DNA of 61,415 nt. It comes from an uncultured Oscillospiraceae bacterium. GTDB taxonomy: Bacteria; Bacillota; Clostridia; Oscillospirales; Oscillospiraceae. Positions 32,697 through 39,631 of the stretch are shown in pieces. The number at the start of each line of letters is the position of its first letter. The first letter of the stretch is position 1. The notes below the pieces were generated by a model. The model was not told the origin of the DNA. It searched no databases and saw only the letters and a program-made list of their open reading frames with translations. Location of the stretch: positions 1 through 61,415 of the forward strand of contig CAJOIU010000017.1 in NCBI GenBank assembly GCA_905234855.1. Direction: 5' to 3'. The position numbers and the translations under genes were made by a program.

Positions 32697-33527
32697 ATGA
32701 AAAAACGTGGTATTTATATCGCCTGCGGCGTTGTGTTTCTGCTGGCCGCCGCGTTCTTCGGCGTGAAGATATTCCAAGGCACCTACGCCCCGGCGGCGGT
32801 GACCGAATCCATGTCCTATACCGCGGCTCCCGCGCCCACAGAGGCGCCGGAGGCGACGGCCGTTCCCGCGGCGGAGCCGGCAGCGGAGACGGAGGAGGCG
32901 ACCCCCGCGCCGACGGCGACGCCGGAGCCTTACGTCAGTCCCATCGATTTCGAGAGCCTGCAGGCCGTCAATCCCGATATCATCGGCTGGATCACGATCC
33001 TCGATACGAATATCGACTATCCCGTTCTGCAAAGTCCAACGGACGATGATTTCTATATGGATCACAACAGCGACGGACGGTATTCCTCCAACGGTTCGAT
33101 CTTTTCCGATCATGAGTATAACGCAGCGGATTTTTCCGATCCCGTCACGATCCTGTACGGACACCACATGGCCAGCGGCGCCATGTTCGGCCGTTTGCAG
33201 AAGTATTATTCCGATCCCGATTTCTGGGAGCCGGATCATTATATCCACATCTATACACCGGAGAGGGAGCTTGCCTATAAGGTTTTCGCGGCGCTTCCCT
33301 TCTCCAGCGACAATCTCCTGTATTACTACGATTTCACCGATGAGAAGACCTTTGAAAGCTTCTTCGATGCGGTTTTCAACGCCCGGGACCTGAGCGCGCA
33401 CTTCAAAGAGGAATACGCGCCGGAGCCGGGGGATCAGGTGATCATCCTATCCACCTGCCTGATCGGCAACAACACCCGTCGCTTTCTGGTCATGGGGACG
33501 CTTGTTTCCGACGACCAGTCATCATAA
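32697..33527 (+). CDS. srtB: Class B sortase
   Basis: The 276-residue protein has an N-terminal membrane anchor (IYIACGVVFLLAAAFFGV), an Ala/Pro/Glu-rich spacer of about 50 residues, and a sortase domain. The class B triad is visible: ILYGHHMASGAMF (His), VIILSTCLIGNNTRR (Cys, then Arg). IGWITILDTNIDYPVLQS and a long insert before the cysteine are typical of class B. It anchors secreted proteins to peptidoglycan. The next gene encodes a likely substrate. GAGGTAATCAT precedes the start. Confidence 0.95.
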   Translation: MKKRGIYIACGVVFLLAAAFFGVKIFQGTYAPAAVTESMSYTAAPAPTEAPEATAVPAAEPAAETEEATPAPTATPEPYVSPIDFESLQAVNPDIIGWITILDTNIDYPVLQSPTDDDFYMDHNSDGRYSSNGSIFSDHEYNAADFSDPVTILYGHHMASGAMFGRLQKYYSDPDFWEPDHYIHIYTPERELAYKVFAALPFSSDNLLYYYDFTDEKTFESFFDAVFNARDLSAHFKEEYAPEPGDQVIILSTCLIGNNTRRFLVMGTLVSDDQSS

Positions 33528-33559
33528 AGCGAAATCTTTGAGGAAAGGAGGTTATTCCG

Positions 33560-34291
33560 ATGAAAAAGTTTCTTTCCATCGTGGCTGCGCTGGCGATGCT
33601 CTTCGCGCTGGCGGTCCCGGCTTTTGCCGCGGATTTCAGCATCACCTATAACGATGACGATGTGACTGCTCCCGCTGCGTCGGTCGGCGAGACCGAGGAC
33701 GGCGAGGCTGTCTATGTCGCTGTCGAGGGCGTTGGGTTCGCCGACGAGGCCGAGAAGGCCGAGTTTGAGGAGAGCCTGGCCAAGGCGGTCGACCAGTTTG
33801 TCGGCGCCGGTGCGGCTGACGTCGTTGAGACGAAGGCTGTCGAGGTCACTCTGAAGACCGAGTCCGGCGAGAACGTCACCAAGGAGTACTTCGAGGAGAA
33901 TGCATCTCTGACGGTGGTGATCGTGGTCGATCCCGGCCAGGGCAACGAAGTGACGGCTGTCCTTCACCAGAAGGCTGACGGCACTTGGGAATCTCTGGAC
34001 TTCACCGCCAACGGCAACAATGTCAGCGTGACGTTCACCAGCCTGTCTCCCGTAACGTTCGTTATCTCGGAGGTCAAGCAGGATCCCGGCAAGCAGGATC
34101 CCGGCAAGCAGGATCCCGGCAAGCAGGATCCCGGCAAGCAGGATATTCCGGCAAAGATGCGGCCAAGTCCCACCAGACCGGTTATGATACCGTTCTGTGG
34201 ACGGTCGCTGCAGCCGCGATGGTGCTTTGCGCGGGCTACTGCTTTGTCAGCGCCCGTAAGAAGGCTGCTGAGTGATTCAGCATTTCCCTGA
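33560..34291 (+). CDS. Secreted sortase-substrate-like protein, reading frame broken at a short tandem repeat
   Basis: The N-terminus is a signal peptide (MKKFLSIVAALAMLFALAVP), followed by an acidic domain of about 150 residues ending in SPVTFVISEV. Four KQDPG repeats come next. As written, the frame then runs into an unlikely Arg/Pro-rich tail ending at 34291. In the other frame from about 34144 the sequence reads YSGKDAAKSHQTGYD, then LWTVAAAAMVLCAGYCFVSA and RKKAAE, ending at 34275. That is a textbook wall-sorting signal: QTG motif, hydrophobic helix, basic tail. One missing T near 34144-34147 would explain the break. Disablement, assembly error and phase variation are all possible. AGGAGG precedes the start. 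Confidence 0.8.
   Translation: MKKFLSIVAALAMLFALAVPAFAADFSITYNDDDVTAPAASVGETEDGEAVYVAVEGVGFADEAEKAEFEESLAKAVDQFVGAGAADVVETKAVEVTLKTESGENVTKEYFEENASLTVVIVVDPGQGNEVTAVLHQKADGTWESLDFTANGNNVSVTFTSLSPVTFVISEVKQDPGKQDPGKQDPGKQDPGKQDIPAKMRPSPTRPVMIPFCGRSLQPRWCFARATALSAPVRRLLSDSAFP
34076..34144 (+). repeat. 15-bp tandem repeat encoding KQDPG
   Basis: Four identical 15-base units (AAGCAGGATCCCGGC) from 34076 to 34135 and a partial fifth end exactly where the reading frame changes. Such perfect short repeats can slip during replication, though a whole unit would keep frame. Confidence 0.93.
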
Positions 34292-34325
34292 TGGGCATCC
34301 GAATCTCTCGGATGCCCATTTTGAT
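34291..34325 (+). terminator. Intrinsic terminator after the sortase-substrate gene
   Basis: ATGGGCATCCGA and TCGGATGCCCAT form a 12-bp stem followed by TTTGATA. Its position just after 34275 fits the restored-frame stop better than the 34291 stop. Confidence 0.8.
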
Positions 34326-34366
34326 AATGTATACTTTGAAACTCTTTGGCGGAAGAGAGGATTACC

Positions 34367-35470
34367 GTGAACAGAGAAAAGCTGCATGCCTTGAGCAAAA
34401 GAAAAAAGATCCTGCTGGTCGTGCTGATCGCAGCCGTCCTGATCGCCCTGTGCCTTGGGGCATACGCGCTGCTTTCACGCTTGGAGCTGGAGCATGACGC
34501 CGCGCCGGAGGGCGCGGGGGAGGCGCTCAGCCGAGAGGAGCTGGAGGCGGCGGACGCCGCGCTGGCGGAGGAATTGGAGCTGGATACGACGCCCCTTGAC
34601 GTTGACAGCGAATCTATAGTGACCCTGTTCTATAACGGGCAGCAATACCGATATAACGACGAGCTTTCCGTCCTGCTGATCATCGGCATCGACGATTATG
34701 ATATAGAAGCGGAATACGCCTATCGCAACCATACCCAGTCGGACTTCCTGCTGCTGGCGGTGTTTGACAACGCGGAAAAAACCTGCCGTCTGATCCAAGT
34801 GAACCGCGACACCATGACGGACGTTCCCGTGCTGGGCTATCAGGGGACCTATATCGGCCTGGCAAACGAGCAGATCGCCTTGGCGTATACCTACGGCAAG
34901 GGCTTGGAGGACAGCTGCGAGAATACCGTCCATGCGGTATCCCGCTTCCTGTATGATATCCCCATCGACAACTACTTCACGCTGACCATGTCTGCGGTGC
35001 CCGTCCTGAACGATCTCGTGGGCGGCGTCACCGTCACGGTGGAGGATGATTTCACCGGCGTGGACGACAGTCTGCAAAAGGGCAGCACCGTTACGCTGAC
35101 GGCCGAGAATGTGGAGAATTTCGTCCGCTCCCGCATGAGCATGAAGGACGATCCCACGAACCTCAACCGCATGCGCCGCCAGCGGACGTATATGACGGCG
35201 CTGTTCTCCGCCCTGTCCGACGCGGCGGCCAAAAGCTCCTCCTTTGCGGTGGACGCCTACGACGCCGTGTCCGAGTATATGCTCACCGACTGCACCGTGG
35301 ATCAGCTGAACGTATATGCCGATCAGTTCAACGGCTATACGCTCTCCGAGATCGTCACGCCGGAGGGCGAGGCGGTCAAGGGCGAAAAATACGTCGAGTT
35401 CTATATCGACGAGGCCGCGCTGCAGCAGCTCGTGATCGACACCTTCTATGTCCCGGTGGAGGAGGAATGA
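34367..35470 (+). CDS. LytR-CpsA-Psr (LCP) family cell-wall ligase
   Basis: The 367-residue protein (GTG at 34367 after AGAGAGG) has a membrane anchor (ILLVVLIAAVLIALCLGAYA) and an LCP domain with SVLLIIGIDDY, SDFLLLAVFD, LIQVNRDTMTDVPV and RMRRQRTYMTAL. LCP proteins transfer lipid-linked polymers to peptidoglycan. Close to the kinase/phosphatase module, it could attach the polymer they regulate. Compared with typical members, the arginine-rich block after FVRSRMSMKDDP is kept. Confidence 0.9.
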   Translation: MNREKLHALSKRKKILLVVLIAAVLIALCLGAYALLSRLELEHDAAPEGAGEALSREELEAADAALAEELELDTTPLDVDSESIVTLFYNGQQYRYNDELSVLLIIGIDDYDIEAEYAYRNHTQSDFLLLAVFDNAEKTCRLIQVNRDTMTDVPVLGYQGTYIGLANEQIALAYTYGKGLEDSCENTVHAVSRFLYDIPIDNYFTLTMSAVPVLNDLVGGVTVTVEDDFTGVDDSLQKGSTVTLTAENVENFVRSRMSMKDDPTNLNRMRRQRTYMTALFSALSDAAAKSSSFAVDAYDAVSEYMLTDCTVDQLNVYADQFNGYTLSEIVTPEGEAVKGEKYVEFYIDEAALQQLVIDTFYVPVEEE

Positions 35471-35494
35471 CCGCGCCGCCGCGAAAAAATTGCT

Positions 35495-35523
35495 TTGCAA
35501 TTTGCGCGGGGCTGTGGTATAAT
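35495..35523 (+). promoter_or_regulatory. Promoter upstream of the MATE gene
   Basis: TTGCAA (35495-35500) and TATAAT (35518-35523) are 17 bases apart. Confidence 0.7.
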
Positions 35524-35541
35524 CCACTCCATCGAGCAGCA

Positions 35542-35579
35542 AAAAAGCGTAAGTCCGGATGACCGGGCTTGCGCTTTTT
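35542..35579 (+). terminator. Terminator-like hairpin between the MATE promoter and start codon
   Basis: A 17-bp unbroken stem with two or three G-U pairs (AAAAAGCG-TAAG-TCCGG with CCGGG-CTTG-CGCTTTTT) around ATGA ends in TTTTT. It may end the upstream LCP transcript, or act as an attenuator, because the only visible MATE promoter lies before it. Confidence 0.75.
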
Positions 35580-35599
35580 GCGTTATGGGAGGAATCGTT

Positions 35600-37006
35600 A
35601 TGGAAGAAACCAGTCCGTCCTATCTGGCCGACGAAAAAATCGGCCGTCTTATGCGGCGGTATGCCGTGCCGTGCGTCATCTCGCTGCTGGTGGGGGCGCT
35701 GTATAATATCGTCGATCAAATCTTTATCGCGAACGCCGATTACCTCGGCTCCTACGGAAACGCGGCGAATACCGTCGTGTTCCCGCTGACTGTCATTGCG
35801 CTTGCCATTGCCGTGATGATAGGCGACGGCTGCTGCGCTTTTGTGAGCCTCAGCATGGGGCAGGGGCGCGGAGACGACGCGGCCCGCAGCATGGGCAACG
35901 CCGTGACGCTGACGCTTCTGTCAAGCGCTGTGCTGACGGCGGTGTATCTCCTATTCCGCGACCCGATCCTTGCCATGTTCGGCGGCACTGTGAACGAGGA
36001 GACCTTCCGGCAGGCGCAGGAGTATTTCTTCTGGATCGCGCTGGGTATCCCGTTTTATATGTTCGGGCAGGCCATGAACCCCGTGATCCGCGCGGACGGC
36101 AGCCCGCGGTTTGCCATGGTGTCCACGCTGGCAGGCGCGGTCACGAATATCATTCTCGACCCCGTTTTTATCTTCCTATTCCGCTGGGGCATGATGGGCG
36201 CGGCGGTGGCCACGGTGCTGGGGCAGATCCTCACGGCGGTGCTGGCGGTCTGGCATCTCTGCCGCACGAAGACCGTGCGTCTGACGAAGGGCGCGTTCCG
36301 TCTGCAGGGCGGGATCGTGCGCCGCACGCTGGTTCTGGGGATATGCAGCTTTCTGTCGCAGATATCGCTGGTGGCGTCCATGGCGGCGGTGAACAATATG
36401 ATCCGCCGATACGGCGCGGCGGACGCGCTGTTCGGGCAGGCGGCATACGCCCAGATCCCCATGGCGGTAGTGGGTATCGTGATGAAATTTTTTCAGATCG
36501 TCATCTCCGTCGTGGTGGGCATGGCGGCTGGATGTATCCCCATCGTGGGCTTCAATGTGGGAGCGGGTCTGCATGAGCGGGTGAAAAAGCTGTTCACGAC
36601 GCTGCTCATCGCGGAGGCGGCGGTTGGCGCCGCCGCGCTGCTCATCGTGGAGCTGCTGCCCCGGCAGCTCATCGGCATTTTCGGCGCGGCGAACGAGAGC
36701 GCGTATTATACCCAGTTCGCGGTGAAGGCGTTCCGCGTCTATCTCTGCATGGTCGTATTCGCCTGCGTGAACAAGGCGGCCTTCATCTTCCTGCAGGCCA
36801 TGGGCAAGGCTGCGGAATCCACGATGCTGTCCATGGTGCGTGAGATCGTATTCGGCGTGGGCTTTGCGCTGCTGCTGCCCCGGTTTTTCGGGCTGGACGG
36901 CGTGCTGTATTCCATGCCGGTATCGGATGTCCTTACGGCGGTGATCTCGGCGGTCGTGATCGCCCGGACGTACCGGCAGCTTGACCGGCACGAATCTCCG
37001 GCTTGA
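35600..37006 (+). CDS. MATE family efflux transporter
   Basis: The 468-residue protein (ATG at 35600 after GGGAGGAA) has about 12 helices. It opens GRLMRRYAVPCVISLLVGAL then YNIVDQIFIAN, the family start. MNPVIRADGSPRFAM and CIPIVGFNVGAG are the conserved loops of the two halves. MATE proteins expel cationic drugs and metabolites using Na+ or H+. The leader hairpin suggests possible attenuation. Substrate is unknown. Confidence 0.93.
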   Translation: MEETSPSYLADEKIGRLMRRYAVPCVISLLVGALYNIVDQIFIANADYLGSYGNAANTVVFPLTVIALAIAVMIGDGCCAFVSLSMGQGRGDDAARSMGNAVTLTLLSSAVLTAVYLLFRDPILAMFGGTVNEETFRQAQEYFFWIALGIPFYMFGQAMNPVIRADGSPRFAMVSTLAGAVTNIILDPVFIFLFRWGMMGAAVATVLGQILTAVLAVWHLCRTKTVRLTKGAFRLQGGIVRRTLVLGICSFLSQISLVASMAAVNNMIRRYGAADALFGQAAYAQIPMAVVGIVMKFFQIVISVVVGMAAGCIPIVGFNVGAGLHERVKKLFTTLLIAEAAVGAAALLIVELLPRQLIGIFGAANESAYYTQFAVKAFRVYLCMVVFACVNKAAFIFLQAMGKAAESTMLSMVREIVFGVGFALLLPRFFGLDGVLYSMPVSDVLTAVISAVVIARTYRQLDRHESPA

Positions 37007-37073
37007 CGGACGGAGCCGCAGCCGTTATCATAGGGGCAGAAGGCGCGATCATGCGCCGAACGGAGGATATGCC

Positions 37074-37535
37074 ATGTTCAATAAAAGTCCCGAAAACCTG
37101 TGGGCGGCGGTGTTCAACGTCCCGCAGGGGCTGACGATGACGATTGCCGTGTCCCTGTATATCGGCCAGGCGCAGTTCGTTTCTCTCTGCAAGACCTTTG
37201 TCTGCGCCTACTGCGCGGGCGTGATGCTCACCCTCTTTCTGCGCATCCCGGCCTTTGGAGACGCGGTCGCACGTCTGCTGCGCTGCGATCGGAAGCCGAC
37301 GCTCGGCTATATCGTCTCCGGCGCGGCGGGCGGCGCGCTGATGGGCGTTTTTATGAATTTCTTCATGACCTTCATGGCCATTGGCCCGATCCCGGCGTTT
37401 CCTATGGCGTTTCTGCAGGCGCTGCCCTTTTCGATCCTTGTGTCGGCGATCTCCTCCTGCGTGTGGGTATGGATGGTGAACCGGCTGGTGGCGCGGGTAT
37501 ACGGTCAGCGCGAGGGAGAGAAGGATCGGACATGA
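37074..37535 (+). CDS. Small integral membrane protein, DUF2798-like
   Basis: The 153-residue protein (ATG at 37074 after CGGAGGA) has about four hydrophobic segments, among them VPQGLTMTIAVSLYIG, FVCAYCAGVMLTLFL and the Gly/Phe/Met-rich VSGAAGGALMGVFMNFFMTF. The repeated two-helix pattern is reminiscent of DUF2798. No function can be given. It overlaps the aminotransferase gene by four bases. Confidence 0.65.
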   Translation: MFNKSPENLWAAVFNVPQGLTMTIAVSLYIGQAQFVSLCKTFVCAYCAGVMLTLFLRIPAFGDAVARLLRCDRKPTLGYIVSGAAGGALMGVFMNFFMTFMAIGPIPAFPMAFLQALPFSILVSAISSCVWVWMVNRLVARVYGQREGEKDRT

Positions 37536-38707
37536 GCTTTGATTTTGATAGGCCGGTGGATCGGCACGGAACGAACAGCCTGAAATACGATTTCGCGAAG
37601 GAATTCGGAAAGCCGGAAAACGCCCTGCCGCTGTGGGTGGCGGATATGGACTTTCCTGCGCCGCCCGCCGTGCGCGAGGCGATCCAAGCTGCGGCGGAGC
37701 ACGGCATTTTCGGCTACAGCGACGCGAAGGACGGTTATACCGAGGCGGCTGCGGCATGGTTCCGGCAGCGTCACGGCTGGGAGCCGCGGCGGGAATGGCT
37801 CGTGAAGACACCCGGCGTGGTGTTTGCCCTCGCCATGGCGGTGCGCTCGCTGACGGAGGCGGGGGACGCTGTGCTCGTCCAGCCTCCGGTGTATTATCCC
37901 TTCTACAGCGTGGTGAAAAACAACGGGCGGCGGCTCGTGGAGAGCGAGCTTGTGCTGCGGGACGGGCATTATGAGATCGATTTTGCCGACTTTGAGGAAA
38001 AGCTCGCCCGGGAGCGGGTGAAGCTGTTCATCCTCTGCTCGCCTCACAATCCCGTATGCCGTGTTTGGACGCGGGAGGAGCTGGAGCGCCTCGGCGCGCT
38101 GTGCGAGCGGTACGGCGTTTTTGTCGTATCGGACGAGATCCATTGTGATTTCGCGTTCCCGGAGCATCCGCATACCGTGTTCATAAAGGCCTGCCCGGCG
38201 CTGGCGGAGCGGACGGTCGTCTGCACCGCGCCCAGCAAGACCTTCAATCTGGCAGGCCTGCAGACCTCCAATATCTGGATCCCCGGCGAGGATGTTCGCA
38301 GGCGCTTCAAGGCCGAGATGTCCCGCTGCGGCGCCTCGGGGCCGAATCTGCTGGGGCTGCGGGCGGCGCAGGCAGCGTATGAAAGCGGTGCCGCGTGGCT
38401 GGACGAATGCAGAGCCTATATGCGGGAAAACCTAGCGTTTCTGCGGACGTTTCTGGCGGAGCGTCTGCCGGAACTGAGGCTCATCGAGCCGGAGGGGACG
38501 TATTTCGCGTGGCTCGACTGCTCGGCGCTCGGCCTTTCCGCTGATGCGCTGGACGAGCTCATTCTCCGCAAGGCGGCGGTATGGCTCGACGGCGGTCAGA
38601 TGTTCGGCGCCTGCGCGGGACAGTTCCAGCGTATGGTGCTGGCCTGCACGCGGGCGACGCTCCGCGAGGCGCTGGAGCGGATCGAATGCGCCTTTCACGG
38701 CGCGTGA
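37532..38707 (+). CDS. PLP-dependent aminotransferase, MalY/PatB family (cystathionine beta-lyase-like)
   Basis: The 391-residue protein is a fold-type I PLP enzyme of the PatB/MalY subgroup. Landmarks are LPLWVADMDFPAPPAV, VLVQPPVYYPFYSVV, CSPHNPVCRVW, VVSDEIHCDF and the PLP lysine in TAPSKTFNLAGLQTS. Members cleave cystathionine or cysteine S-conjugates to a thiol, pyruvate and ammonia. The usual HNPxGR motif reads HNPVCR, with cysteine in place of glycine. Coupling to the membrane protein upstream suggests a shared transcript. Confidence 0.93.
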   Translation: MSFDFDRPVDRHGTNSLKYDFAKEFGKPENALPLWVADMDFPAPPAVREAIQAAAEHGIFGYSDAKDGYTEAAAAWFRQRHGWEPRREWLVKTPGVVFALAMAVRSLTEAGDAVLVQPPVYYPFYSVVKNNGRRLVESELVLRDGHYEIDFADFEEKLARERVKLFILCSPHNPVCRVWTREELERLGALCERYGVFVVSDEIHCDFAFPEHPHTVFIKACPALAERTVVCTAPSKTFNLAGLQTSNIWIPGEDVRRRFKAEMSRCGASGPNLLGLRAAQAAYESGAAWLDECRAYMRENLAFLRTFLAERLPELRLIEPEGTYFAWLDCSALGLSADALDELILRKAAVWLDGGQMFGACAGQFQRMVLACTRATLREALERIECAFHGA

Positions 38708-38725
38708 GGAAGGGGAACGGACGCT

Positions 38726-39571
38726 ATGGGACGTGAATTGGAGCCGTGGGAGGCCGTCGAGCGGAGCATTTTTACCAAATTCCGCCGGAGCCTTTGGGGT
38801 CCCTTCATCACGGCGGTGAAGCGGTATGAATTGATCCAAGAGGGCGACCGCATCGCCGTGTGCATCTCCGGCGGCAAGGATTCCATGCTGCTGGCAAAGC
38901 TTATGCAGCTTCTGCAGCGCCATTCAGACGTGCCCTTCGAGCTGGAATTTCTCGTCATGGATCCCGGCTATAACGCGGAAAACCGCGCCCGGATCGAATC
39001 GAACGCGGCGCTTCTGCGGGTGCCCGTCACGGTGCGGGAGTCGCAGATCTTCGATGTGGCGAACCGCACGGAGAAAAACCCATGCTACCTCTGCGCCCGG
39101 ATGCGGCGCGGCCATCTTTACAGCTATGCTAAGGAGCTCGGCTGCAGCAAGATCGCCCTCGGTCACCATTTCAGCGACGTGATCGAAACCACGGTGATGA
39201 GCATGTTTTACGGCGGCCAGCTCCAAGGCATGATCCCGAAGCTTCACAGCAAAAACTTCGAGGGCATGACGCTCATCCGCCCGCTCTATTGCGTGCATGA
39301 GGACGATATCATCGCTTGGGCGCGGTATAACGGGCTGGAGTTCATTCGGTGCGCCTGCCGGTTCACCGAGGCGGCCGCCCGGGAGGATGCGGAGAATCTT
39401 TCCAAGCGGAAGGAGATCAAAGAGCTCATCCGCTCTCTCAAGCAGCAGAACCCCAATATCGAAAAAAGTATCTTCCGCAGCCTCCACAATGTGGCGCTCG
39501 ACACCTTCCCGGGCTATAAGTCCGAGGACGAGGAGCATTCGTTTCTGGAGCGTTTTGACCGAAATATATAA
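38726..39571 (+). CDS. TtcA-like PP-loop tRNA thiolase
   Basis: The 281-residue protein has the PP-loop ATPase motif VCISGGKDSMLLAKLM, the paired cysteines in NPCYLCARMRRGHLY, and LGHHFSDVIETTVMSMFYGG. This is the TtcA group, which makes 2-thiocytidine in tRNA using an Fe-S cluster and ATP. A further cysteine (FIRCAC) lies where the third cluster ligand is expected. A bacterial paralogue acting on another nucleoside cannot be excluded. Confidence 0.88.
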   Translation: MGRELEPWEAVERSIFTKFRRSLWGPFITAVKRYELIQEGDRIAVCISGGKDSMLLAKLMQLLQRHSDVPFELEFLVMDPGYNAENRARIESNAALLRVPVTVRESQIFDVANRTEKNPCYLCARMRRGHLYSYAKELGCSKIALGHHFSDVIETTVMSMFYGGQLQGMIPKLHSKNFEGMTLIRPLYCVHEDDIIAWARYNGLEFIRCACRFTEAAAREDAENLSKRKEIKELIRSLKQQNPNIEKSIFRSLHNVALDTFPGYKSEDEEHSFLERFDRNI

Positions 39572-39581
39572 GGAGAAACGT

Positions 39582-39621
39582 CATCGGCCTCCCGCTTTTC
39601 CGGCGGGAGGCCGATGTGCTT
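39582..39621. terminator. Hairpin terminator between convergent genes
   Basis: CATCGGCCTCCCGC and GCGGGAGGCCGATG form a 14-bp stem followed on the plus strand by TGCTTTTG, between the TtcA-like gene and the convergent secreted-protein gene. Confidence 0.75.
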
Positions 39622-39631
39622 TTGCCTATGG

